DNA of 5,163 bases from contig JAJPXI010000203.1 in the NCBI GenBank assembly GCA_021205585.1, positions 1 through 5,163 on the forward strand, written 5' to 3'. This DNA comes from Oscillospiraceae bacterium. Its GTDB lineage: Bacteria; Bacillota; Clostridia; Oscillospirales; Oscillospiraceae. Positions 1-4,771 of this stretch are shown one piece after another. The stretch's first letter is position 1; every line of letters begins with the position of its first letter. Position numbers and translations under genes: made by a program. The notes beneath the pieces are model-generated. The model was given only the letters and a program-made list of their open reading frames with translations. It did no database searches and was not told the origin of the DNA.

Positions 1-87
1 GCTATGGCTTATTCGCTTCCTTGTGCGAATTCGTATCCTTGCGGTTTTTCAGTAGGCCTTAGTTATTAGAGGTTCCCGATAGAATCA

Positions 88-128
88 CCCTGAGCTTTCA
101 GAAAAAACTGGAATCTCAGGGCGTTTTT
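88..128 (+). terminator. Strong intrinsic terminator upstream of mutS2
   Basis: A long hairpin is followed by five T residues. The outer arms CCCTGAG (88-94) and CTCAGGG (115-121) pair perfectly. After one C/T mismatch (95/114), TTTCAG (96-101) pairs with CTGGAA (108-113) using one G-U wobble, leaving a loop of six A (102-107). The T run is at 124-128. It would end a + strand transcript entering from the left of the window and so insulates mutS2, whose own -35 box starts at 131. The upstream gene or RNA that it serves is not identifiable from the 87 bases available. Confidence 0.85.
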
Positions 129-130
129 CA

Positions 131-159
131 TTGACTTTTTTTCAGGGGTGCGGTATAGT
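131..159 (+). promoter_or_regulatory. Sigma-A type promoter of mutS2
   Basis: TTGACT (131-136) and TATAGT (154-159) are separated by exactly 17 bases, close to the vegetative consensus TTGACA-N17-TATAAT. Transcription should start near 166, about 30 nt before the mutS2 start codon. The TTG of the -35 box is in frame with mutS2, so a start-finder could wrongly choose it. A promoter cannot lie inside the message it drives, which supports the start at 197. Confidence 0.8.
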
Positions 160-177
160 ATCTTTACCAATCTTATC

Positions 178-188
178 AGGAGGGGAGG
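178..188 (+). promoter_or_regulatory. Ribosome binding site deciding the mutS2 start
   Basis: A purine-rich double Shine-Dalgarno, AGGAGGGGAGG, precedes the ATG at 197. Its second half (GGGAGG, 183-188) is 8 nt from the start, the ideal spacing. The next in-frame ATG, at 221, has only weak purine sequence before it. Confidence 0.8.
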
Positions 189-196
189 CCCGGGCG

Positions 197-2551
197 ATGG
201 GAGATTTGGCGGAAAAATCCATGGTGACTCTGGAGTTGCCCCGTGTACTGGAGCGGCTGAGCCAACAGGCGGCCACCCAGGAGGGGAGGGCGCGCTGCCT
301 GGAGCTGCGGCCCTCCGCCGACCCCAGGGAGGTGGAGCGGCGGCTGGCGGAGACCACCGCCGCCCTGGAGATGCTGGTGCAGAAGGGCTCCCCCAGCCTG
401 TCCGGCGTCAAGCCGGTGCAGGCCGCCCTCCAGCGGGCGAACCGGGGGGGCAGCCTGAACACCAGAGAACTGCTGGACGTGGCTGCCGTGCTGCGCGCGG
501 CCCGCGCGGCGGGGGAATACGGCGGCGGCCAGGGTCTGCTGGCCCCCCTGTTCCAGAGCCTGACACCCAACCGCTACCTGGAGGACGCCATCACCTCCTC
601 CATTCCGGGGGAAAACGAGATTTCCGACGCCGCCAGCCCGGAGCTGTCCTCCCTCCGGCGGCACATCCGGGCCGCCGAGTCCCGGGTACGGGAGGTGCTC
701 AACCGGCTGCTGGGCTCCTCCCAGTCCCGGTTTTTGCAGGAAAACCTGGTCACCCAGCGGGGAGGGCGGTTCGTGGTACCCGTCAAGGCGGAGCATAAAA
801 ACGACATTCCCGGCCTGGTTCACGACGTGTCCGGTTCCGGCAGCACCTTTTTCATCGAGCCCATGGGAGTGGTCAAGGCCAACAACGAGCTGCGGGAGCT
901 GAAGGCCAAAGAGGAAAAAGAGATTGAGCGCATCCTGGCCCAGCTTTCCGCCCAGTGCGCCCAGTTCCAGGAGGATATTTCCCTTAATTATAATTTACTG
1001 GTGCAGCTGGACTGCATCTTCGCCCGCGCCCAGCTGTCCGCCCGGATGCGGGGGACGGCCCCAAAAATCAGCAGCCGGGGTCTGTTCCTGCGCCGGGCCA
1101 GGCACCCGCTGCTGGATCCGGCCTCGGCGGTGGAAAACGATTTGAGCCTGGGGGAGGACTTTGACACCCTGGTCATCACCGGCCCGAACACCGGCGGCAA
1201 GACGGTGACGCTGAAAACCATCGGCCTTCTGACCCTGATGGCCCAGTGCGGCCTGCACCTCCCGGCGGGGGACGGCTCCGCCGTCCGGGTGTTCTCCCAC
1301 GTGCTGGCCGACATCGGGGACGAGCAGTCCATCGACCAGTCCCTGTCCACCTTTTCCGCCCACATGGTCACCATCGTAGGCATCCTGGAGCAGGCCGATG
1401 AGAACGCGCTGATTTTGTTCGACGAGCTGGGGGCGGGCACCGACCCGGTGGAGGGGGCGGCCTTGGCCGCCGCCATTCTGGAGGAGACCAGGGGGCGGGG
1501 TGCGCTGGTGTGCGCCACCACCCACTACGCGGAATTGAAGCTGTACGCCATGACCACCGACGGGGTGGAAAACGCCTGCTGCCAGTTCGACGTGGAGACC
1601 CTGGCCCCCACCTACCGGCTGCTGCTGGGGGTGCCCGGCAAGTCCAACGCCTTCGCCATCTCCCAGCGGCTGGGGCTGCCGGAGGATGTGATTGAAAAGG
1701 CCGCCCGGCGGCTGGACGCGGGCAGCGTGCGCTTTGAGGACGTGCTGACCCGGCTGGAGCAGCAGCGGGCGGCCATGGAGCAGGAGAAGGAGCAGGCGGC
1801 CCGCCTGCGGCGGGAGCTGGAGGAGTCGGCCAGGGCCGCCAGGGAGTACCGCCGCCAGATGGAGCAGCAGAAGGAAAAGGCCTCCGCCCAGGCTAGGGCC
1901 GAGGCCCAGGCCCTGCTGGCGGACACCCGCCGGGAGATGGACCAGGTGTTCCGGGAGATGAACGAGATGCGCCGGGCCCAGGAAAAACAGGCCGACTGGC
2001 AGCAGGTGAACGAGCGCCGGGCGGCTCTGCGCCGCCAGGTCAACCAGGCTGAGGAGCGGCTGGGCCAGGGCGGACCGGAGCCGGAGCCGCCTCCCGCCGG
2101 CCGCCCCGCCGTCCAGGGGGATACGGTGGAACTGCTGAAGATGGGGGTCACGGCCACCGTGCTGGCCGTTCAGAAGGACGGCACCCTCCAGCTCCAGGCT
2201 GGCATTTTGAAGGTGACCGCCCGCCAGGAGGAGGTTCGGGTGGTGGAGCAGGCCAAAAAGCCAAAGCAGACGGCCCAATCTGGCGTCCAGCGCCAGCCCC
2301 ATGCCGGGGCCGCCTCGGAGCTTGATTTGCGGGGCATGACCTGCGACGAGGCGGTCAGCGCCGCCGACTTCTTCCTGGACAACGCCCTGCTGGCCAGGCT
2401 GACCCAGGTGACGCTGATTCACGGCAAGGGCACCGGGGCCGTGCGCAAGGCCATCCGGGACTACCTGAAGCGCAGCCGCTACGTTAAATCCTTCCGCCCC
2501 GGCCGCTACGGCGAGGGGGAGGACGGGGTGACCATTGTGGAGTTGAAATAA
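197..2551 (+). CDS. mutS2: Endonuclease MutS2 (MutS-family ATPase with C-terminal Smr nuclease)
   Basis: A 784-residue MutS2, essentially the length of the Bacillus subtilis protein. It lacks the MutS mismatch-recognition domain. In order: an N-terminal core/lever region with HDVSGSGSTFFIEP (about 209-222); the ABC-type ATPase with Walker A GPNTGGKT (329-336), signature STFSAHM (384-390), Walker B ending in DE (409-410) and H443 in ATTHYAEL; a charged coiled coil (about 516-625); a KOW-like segment (about 640-690); and the Smr domain with LDLRG (709-713) and HGKGTG (742-747). All catalytic motifs are intact. Known family roles are suppression of homologous recombination by acting on branched DNA and, in B. 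subtilis, rescue of collided ribosomes; the sequence does not say which applies here. ATG 197 is chosen for its Shine-Dalgarno and because the further upstream in-frame TTG is the -35 box. It appears monocistronic and converges with flavodoxin. Confidence 0.97.
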   Translation: MGDLAEKSMVTLELPRVLERLSQQAATQEGRARCLELRPSADPREVERRLAETTAALEMLVQKGSPSLSGVKPVQAALQRANRGGSLNTRELLDVAAVLRAARAAGEYGGGQGLLAPLFQSLTPNRYLEDAITSSIPGENEISDAASPELSSLRRHIRAAESRVREVLNRLLGSSQSRFLQENLVTQRGGRFVVPVKAEHKNDIPGLVHDVSGSGSTFFIEPMGVVKANNELRELKAKEEKEIERILAQLSAQCAQFQEDISLNYNLLVQLDCIFARAQLSARMRGTAPKISSRGLFLRRARHPLLDPASAVENDLSLGEDFDTLVITGPNTGGKTVTLKTIGLLTLMAQCGLHLPAGDGSAVRVFSHVLADIGDEQSIDQSLSTFSAHMVTIVGILEQADENALILFDELGAGTDPVEGAALAAAILEETRGRGALVCATTHYAELKLYAMTTDGVENACCQFDVETLAPTYRLLLGVPGKSNAFAISQRLGLPEDVIEKAARRLDAGSVRFEDVLTRLEQQRAAMEQEKEQAARLRRELEESARAAREYRRQMEQQKEKASAQARAEAQALLADTRREMDQVFREMNEMRRAQEKQADWQQVNERRAALRRQVNQAEERLGQGGPEPEPPPAGRPAVQGDTVELLKMGVTATVLAVQKDGTLQLQAGILKVTARQEEVRVVEQAKKPKQTAQSGVQRQPHAGAASELDLRGMTCDEAVSAADFFLDNALLARLTQVTLIHGKGTGAVRKAIRDYLKRSRYVKSFRPGRYGEGEDGVTIVELK

Positions 2552-2592
2552 CAGAGAGGGCCTTTACGAAGACATCCTTAAACCAGACGCCG

Positions 2593-2643
2593 CAGGCGCA
2601 CTTAATCAGCGCTGCCCTGGGAAACGCTGATTAAGTGCGCCTG
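2593..2643. repeat. Perfect 19-bp inverted repeat between convergent genes
   Basis: The arms 2593-2611 and 2625-2643 are perfect reverse complements (19 of 19) around a 13-nt spacer (2612-2624). The arm contains GCGCACTTAATCAGCG. There is no T run directly after either arm, so it is not a textbook intrinsic terminator, although such a stem could still slow polymerase or block RNA 3' ends from both convergent genes. The right arm overlaps the first three codons of a transposase fragment, so the repeat may instead be a rearrangement scar or a mobile-element end. The function is unresolved. Confidence 0.85.
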
Positions 2644-2688
2644 ATGTTCCAGGATGAAGCTGGTTTTGGACGGATTAATAAGCCAAAG
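2635..2688 (+). mobile_element. Remnant of an IS630-type transposase (18 codons)
   Basis: Read on the + strand this piece encodes VRLMFQDEAGFGRINKPK, which I recognise as the start of the DDE catalytic region of IS630-family transposases (the first catalytic Asp lies in the FQDEAGFGRI block). A stop codon (TAA, 2632-2634) lies directly upstream in frame. The similarity ends abruptly after the PK codons, 3 nt before the flavodoxin stop codon. No other transposase domain, terminal repeat pair or target duplication can be seen. The open frame that continues rightward is only the antisense of flavodoxin. The call rests on memory of the family motif, so it is moderate. Confidence 0.6.
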
Positions 2689-2691
2689 GAT

Positions 2692-3114
2692 TTACTCCAC
2701 CAGCGCCCGGCCCAGGGCCTGGCAGTCGGCCTCGCCGTTGACGTCGGGGGCGTAGTTGCAGATGACGCTCTCGCAGGCCAGGTCGATACCGGCCTGGCGG
2801 CAGCGCTCCTCCCAGGTGCGCATCCACTCCCCGTCGCCCCAGCCGTAGGAGCCGAACAGGGCCACGCGCTTGCCCGCCAGGCTGCCCTCGCACTGGGCGA
2901 ACATGGGCTCGAACTCCGAGTCTTCCAACTCCTCCGCCCCCATGGCGGCGCAGCCGAAGGCGATGGCGTCATACTCCGCCGCCTGGCCGGGGTCAAACTG
3001 GGAACAGGGCAGCAGAGCGGCCTCGGCCCCCGCCTCCTGTGCGCCCTGGGCAACGGCTCTGGCCATCTCCTCGGTGTTGCCCGTGCCGCTCCAATAGACA
3101 ATCGCTGCTTTCAT
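2692..3114 (-). CDS. Flavodoxin, short-chain clostridial type
   Basis: A 140-residue FMN-binding flavodoxin, a soluble one-electron carrier that commonly replaces ferredoxin when iron is scarce. The N-terminus YWSGTGNTEEMA holds the FMN phosphate loop SGTGNT (residues 9-14). FGCAAMGAEELEDSEFEPMF (53-72) matches the first isoalloxazine-side loop, in which clostridial proteins usually have Met-Gly-Asp; here it reads Met58-Gly59-Ala60. GSYGWGDGEWM (88-98) is the second loop, with Trp92 at the expected flavin-stacking position. The length matches Megasphaera and Clostridium flavodoxins (about 137-138). The start has GGGAG (3124-3128) 9 nt upstream. It lies 68 nt downstream of the DUF3793 gene on the same strand, so it may be read from that promoter as well as from its own. 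Its stop codon is 3 nt from an IS630 fragment, but no conserved motif is lost and the C-terminus looks complete. Confidence 0.95.
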   Translation of the reverse strand: MKAAIVYWSGTGNTEEMARAVAQGAQEAGAEAALLPCSQFDPGQAAEYDAIAFGCAAMGAEELEDSEFEPMFAQCEGSLAGKRVALFGSYGWGDGEWMRTWEERCRQAGIDLACESVICNYAPDVNGEADCQALGRALVE

Positions 3115-3146
3115 TGTGCAAAACTCCCTTTCTAAAATAACATTTT

Positions 3147-3175
3147 GTAATATTGCTGCGTATTGATAAAAGCAA
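3147..3175 (-). promoter_or_regulatory. Possible promoter of the flavodoxin gene
   Basis: Read on the - strand, TTGCTT (3175-3170) and TATTAC (3152-3147) are separated by 17 bases in an AT-rich gap. They match the vegetative consensus at 3 of 6 and 4 of 6 positions. RNA would begin near 3140, about 26 nt before the ATG. It is a modest match, and in AT-rich DNA such pairs can arise by chance. Confidence 0.4.
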
Positions 3176-3187
3176 CTGCTTTTTATC
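3165..3187. repeat. Inverted repeat overlapping the flavodoxin -35, possible operator
   Basis: GATAAAAGCA (3165-3174) and TGCTTTTTATC (3177-3187) are inverted copies, differing by one extra T, around a 2-nt centre. The repeat covers the putative -35 box and runs through the stop codon of the DUF3793 gene. The GATAA and TTATC ends recall the ends of a Fur box, but the centre and length do not fit well. It could also act as a weak AT-rich terminator after the DUF3793 gene. Confidence 0.4.
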
Positions 3188-3734
3188 CGTTTTCATCCTG
3201 GGCCAGCTGCTCCAGGGACGCGCCGCCGCGCCAGCGTTGGCAGTAGGCGGCGGTGCATTGGCGGTACCGGCGGAAGGTCTCCTGGGCTTTTTGCTCGTCG
3301 CCGTAGACCTTCCAGCAGCCCACCAGTTTGCAGTCCCGGCGCTCCATGAAGCCCCGCACGTCCTCCGGAGGGTAGCCCAAAAACAGGCCCACCTCGTGGG
3401 GGAAGTCCGGGCGCTCCCGCACCCGGCGCACCATGCGGGCCACGCACTGGCCGGCCCGGGGACAGGGGTATCCCAGCCCCTCCAGCATTCGGCAGGCGGA
3501 CTGATCCTCCAAATCCCGGCGCAGCAGTTCCCCCCGGTACAGGTAGAGCAGCACCCGCTCCCCCCGCCGCCGCACGGGCAGCAGCCGCAGCCCCTTTGGC
3601 CCCAGCCGCCGGTTCAGGCTTTTCAGCCACTGGTAGAGCTCCCGGTCGGAGGGGGCGGCCACAGAAAACAGGCTCCCCGTTTTCAGCCCCGCCAGGGTGG
3701 GGGCGCACTGGCGCACCAGCGTTTCCTCCAGCAA
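3183..3734 (-). CDS. DUF3793 family protein of unknown function
   Basis: A 183-residue protein matching the DUF3793 family as I remember it. Landmarks are CAPTLAGLKTGSLF (10-23), LGPKGLRLLPVR (44-55), FPHEVGLFLGYPPEDVRGFM (111-130) and VGCWKVYGD (138-146). It has eight cysteines (10, 81, 91, 97, 135, 140, 160, 165) and no membrane segment or signal peptide, so it is probably cytosolic. The biochemical role is unknown; I recall, but cannot check, that these genes tend to lie near flavodoxin and ferrous-iron transport genes. I chose the TTG start at 3734-3732 because AGAGAGG lies 9 nt upstream and the family begins just before the CAPTLAG block. The frame stays open up to an ATG at 3857, but that start has no Shine-Dalgarno and would add 41 residues unlike the family. 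Flavodoxin follows after 68 nt, suggesting a two-gene operon with a metal-repressor-like control region. Confidence 0.85.
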   Translation of the reverse strand: MLEETLVRQCAPTLAGLKTGSLFSVAAPSDRELYQWLKSLNRRLGPKGLRLLPVRRRGERVLLYLYRGELLRRDLEDQSACRMLEGLGYPCPRAGQCVARMVRRVRERPDFPHEVGLFLGYPPEDVRGFMERRDCKLVGCWKVYGDEQKAQETFRRYRQCTAAYCQRWRGGASLEQLAQDENG

Positions 3735-3743
3735 AGCGCATCG

Positions 3744-3750
3744 CCTCTCT
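3744..3750 (-). promoter_or_regulatory. Ribosome binding site deciding the DUF3793 start
   Basis: On the - strand AGAGAGG lies 9 nt before the TTG at 3734. An ATG at 3741-3739 is out of frame and only 2 nt from this site, so it is not a competing start for the DUF3793 protein. Confidence 0.65.
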
Positions 3751-3819
3751 TTTTTTGGCCGGGAATCCGGCACCGGTATAGCTTTCCCTGTTCCCCGGGA
3801 ACCGATACGGCCCCGGAAA

Positions 3820-3833
3820 TTAGCGTATTCTAA
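3820..3833. promoter_or_regulatory. Second TTAG-N6-CTAA operator-like site in the leader
   Basis: TTAG-CGTATT-CTAA repeats the TTAG-N6-CTAA pattern of the site at 3862-3875. The two sites are exactly 42 bp apart, about four helical turns, so proteins bound at both would face the same side of DNA. It may be an auxiliary operator. Confidence 0.45.
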
Positions 3834-3861
3834 CCCTACAGGGAAAAGCCAGCCCATGCCA

Positions 3862-3880
3862 TTAGCACAGGCTAACTATA
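3862..3880. promoter_or_regulatory. Candidate DtxR/IdeR-type operator at the transcription start
   Basis: The palindrome TTAGC-ACAG-GCTAA (3862-3875) covers the predicted RNA start and lies directly downstream of the -10 box. Extended to 3880 and read on the - strand, it matches the DtxR/IdeR consensus TTAGGTTAGCCTAACCTAA at 13 of 19 positions, including the GTTAGCCT core. A bound repressor here would block transcription of the DUF3793 gene and probably flavodoxin. The assignment to this regulator family is inference; no regulator gene is in the window. Confidence 0.5.
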
Positions 3881-3910
3881 AGGATACCACATCCCCCCGG
3901 CCCCTGTCAA
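3881..3910 (-). promoter_or_regulatory. Sigma-A type promoter of the DUF3793-flavodoxin unit
   Basis: On the - strand a perfect TTGACA (3910-3905) is followed after 18 bases by TATCCT (3886-3881), giving an RNA start near 3874. The promoter lies in a 282-nt gap between spoIIR and the DUF3793 gene and points at the latter. Confidence 0.7.
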
Positions 3911-3940
3911 GTCTTTTTTTGGAACCGGGGAGCCTGTCCG

Positions 3941-3960
3941 AAAACTACCCCGGGAGGGTA
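3941..3960 (-). terminator. Weak possible terminator after spoIIR
   Basis: On the - strand TACCC (3960-3956) and GGGTA (3950-3946) form a 5-bp stem with a 5-nt loop, followed by G and four T (3945-3941). It lies about 55 nt after the spoIIR stop codon and before the DUF3793 promoter. The stem and T run are short, so read-through is likely. Confidence 0.3.
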
Positions 3961-4016
3961 TTTAAAAAATAGCTGAATTCGACCCGTCTGCTCAGGGTGG
4001 AAAACCTGGCGCAAGC

Positions 4017-4706
4017 TCAGGAGAGCAGCCGCTTCAGGCTGTCCCACAGCTCCAGGGCCTTGAACTTGATTACATAGCCCTCGGATTCCCCGGTCATCAG
4101 GGCCGTCTGCTGCTCGCTGACGCCGGAGTCCAGGGCGATTTCCGCCGCGCTCTCGGTGGCGGAGCTCAGGCACAGGGGAGGGAAGACCACGCACCACCAG
4201 TTCTGCCCCTCTCCCTGGCCGATGACCACCCGGAGGGCCTGGTAGGTTCCGGCGGGCAGGGCGAAGTCCTCGTACTCCTTAGTGGGGAACCAGGCTTGCT
4301 CCAGGCTGACCGAAACCGGGTAGTCGTACCCCGCCCGGTTCACCGCAGTCTGCCCGGCCCGCTCCAGCAGGGGCAGGTTGTCCTCCAAAACCTGGCGGGC
4401 CTGCTCCAGGGAGTCAGCCTGTTCCAGCAGCTGCCCGGCCTGCTCCAACACCTGGTCCCGCACCTTTAATTTCAGGGCCTGGTCCTCCTCTGAGTCGGAG
4501 TTGGCCAGCACGTGCAGGCGGATGAGGCTGCCGGACAGCCCGGCCTGTTCCCCTTCCAGCCACAGGCCCCCCAGCAGGGCGGCTCCCAGGGCCAGCAGCA
4601 GGGCCAGCTCCCACCGGCGCAGCCGGGGCCGCTCCCGCCGCCAAAGGCCCCTTTCCTCCCGCTTTGGGGGGAGGGCGAAAGATCCCTTATGTCCAATCCT
4701 GTACAA
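4017..4706 (-). CDS. spoIIR: Stage II sporulation protein R (forespore-to-mother-cell signal)
   Basis: A 229-residue SpoIIR, close to the B. subtilis length of about 224. In sporulating Bacillota this protein is made in the forespore under sigma-F, exported to the space between the two membranes, and triggers SpoIIGA to process pro-sigma-E in the mother cell. The sequence shows a basic N-terminus (many Arg before residue 31), a hydrophobic export segment (about 34-50), the family block RLHVLANSD (63-71), a helical middle rich in Glu, Gln and Leu, and the conserved WFPTKEYEDFALPAGTYQAL (139-158) and NWWCVVFPPLC (169-179). The start is TTG at 4706-4704, with AAAGGAGAG upstream (AGGAG 11 nt away); an in-frame stop at 4733-4731 limits any extension. 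It lies 65 nt downstream of ispE and appears to have its own sigma-F-like promoter and a hairpin over its ribosome site. Confidence 0.95.
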   Translation of the reverse strand: MYRIGHKGSFALPPKREERGLWRRERPRLRRWELALLLALGAALLGGLWLEGEQAGLSGSLIRLHVLANSDSEEDQALKLKVRDQVLEQAGQLLEQADSLEQARQVLEDNLPLLERAGQTAVNRAGYDYPVSVSLEQAWFPTKEYEDFALPAGTYQALRVVIGQGEGQNWWCVVFPPLCLSSATESAAEIALDSGVSEQQTALMTGESEGYVIKFKALELWDSLKRLLS

Positions 4707-4707
4707 G

Positions 4708-4758
4708 AAAACACACTCTCCTTTCCGGTTTTATTCACCAGTCTGGACAGTGTGTTTT
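4708..4758 (-). promoter_or_regulatory. Nested hairpin that can sequester the spoIIR ribosome site
   Basis: In the - strand RNA three stems stack symmetrically. AAAACACACT (4758-4749) pairs with AGTGTGTTTT (4717-4708), 10 pairs. UCC (4747-4745) pairs with GGA (4721-4719) inside the Shine-Dalgarno. CUGGU (4741-4737) pairs with ACCGG (4729-4725), with a G-U wobble that exists only on this strand. The closing loop is 7 nt and the intervening mismatches are equal on both sides. The 3' arm fills the space between the Shine-Dalgarno and the TTG start. Only RNA entering from ispE contains the 5' arm. It is less likely a terminator, because no T run follows beyond the arm. Confidence 0.6.
4716..4724 (-). 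promoter_or_regulatory. spoIIR Shine-Dalgarno
   Basis: AAAGGAGAG on the - strand, with its AGGAG core 11 nt before the TTG start. The spacing is slightly long and the start codon is weak, which suggests low translation. The core GGA is paired in the hairpin at 4708-4758 when the 5' arm is present. Confidence 0.65.
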
Positions 4759-4768
4759 TGTTTTATAC
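4740..4768 (-). promoter_or_regulatory. Sigma-F-like promoter of spoIIR
   Basis: On the - strand GTATA (4768-4764), 15 bases, then GTCCAGACT (4748-4740). The B. subtilis sigma-F consensus is roughly GywTA-N15-GgnrAnAnTw. The -35 and the spacing match fully, and the first G plus the spaced A, A and T of the -10 match, while the second G does not. RNA would begin near 4733, about 27 nt before the start codon. Known biology (spoIIR is sigma-F dependent in B. subtilis) supports the call. Sigma-G promoters look similar. Confidence 0.6.
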
Positions 4769-4771
4769 GTC

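Larger units (their letters stand above)
3735..3874 (-). other. Structured 5' leader of the DUF3793 transcript, about 140 nt
   Basis: From the predicted RNA start to the TTG this leader contains four self-complementary elements. They are 3838-3849 with 3781-3791 (11 pairs, one bulge), 3824-3828 with 3805-3809 (5 pairs), the near-perfect palindrome GTTCCCCGGGAAC (3790-3802), and GCCGG/CCGGC with a 4-nt loop (3758-3771) just before a run of A and the Shine-Dalgarno. The first and third elements overlap by two bases and so partly compete. I do not recognise a known riboswitch class. There is no T run after any stem, so transcription attenuation is not evident; control of translation or RNA stability would be possible. 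Confidence 0.45.

Noticed and set aside
2..55. Possible C-terminal end of a protein gene on the + strand
   Set aside because: All three frames stay open for 50-70 bases in this short AT-richer piece, codon use is unlike the neighbouring genes, and no family is recognisable.
131..196. Longer mutS2 reading frame starting at TTG 131
   Set aside because: This TTG is the -35 box of the mutS2 promoter, the extra 22 residues do not resemble the family, and ATG 197 has a strong Shine-Dalgarno and gives the usual length.
995..2422. Long open frame on the - strand inside mutS2
   Set aside because: It is antisense to an intact, motif-complete mutS2. Long antisense frames are expected in GC-rich genes, and its Gly/Leu/Gln-rich product matches nothing I know.
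2635..3135. 166-codon open frame on the + strand
   Set aside because: Only the first 18 codons look like protein (IS630 remnant). The rest is the antisense of flavodoxin, whose FMN-binding motifs are unambiguous on the - strand.
3751..3795. Cobalamin-riboswitch-like AACAGGGAA and CCGGTG pieces in the leader (- strand)
   Set aside because: The B12 box and the rest of the conserved core are missing, so the resemblance is superficial.
3735..3857. N-terminal extension of the DUF3793 protein to ATG 3857
   Set aside because: There is no Shine-Dalgarno before that ATG, the 41 extra residues do not resemble the family, and the region is rich in inverted repeats and operator-like sites typical of a leader.
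3924..3960. Sequence resembling an insertion-sequence end (GCCTGTCCGAAAAC)
   Set aside because: It feels familiar from IS termini, but no second end, transposase or target duplication is visible, so it is not supported.
4708..4758. Inverted repeat as an intrinsic terminator of ispE
   Set aside because: The loop is large, the T residues are part of the stem arm, and the Shine-Dalgarno is neatly included in the pairing, so a translational role fits better.
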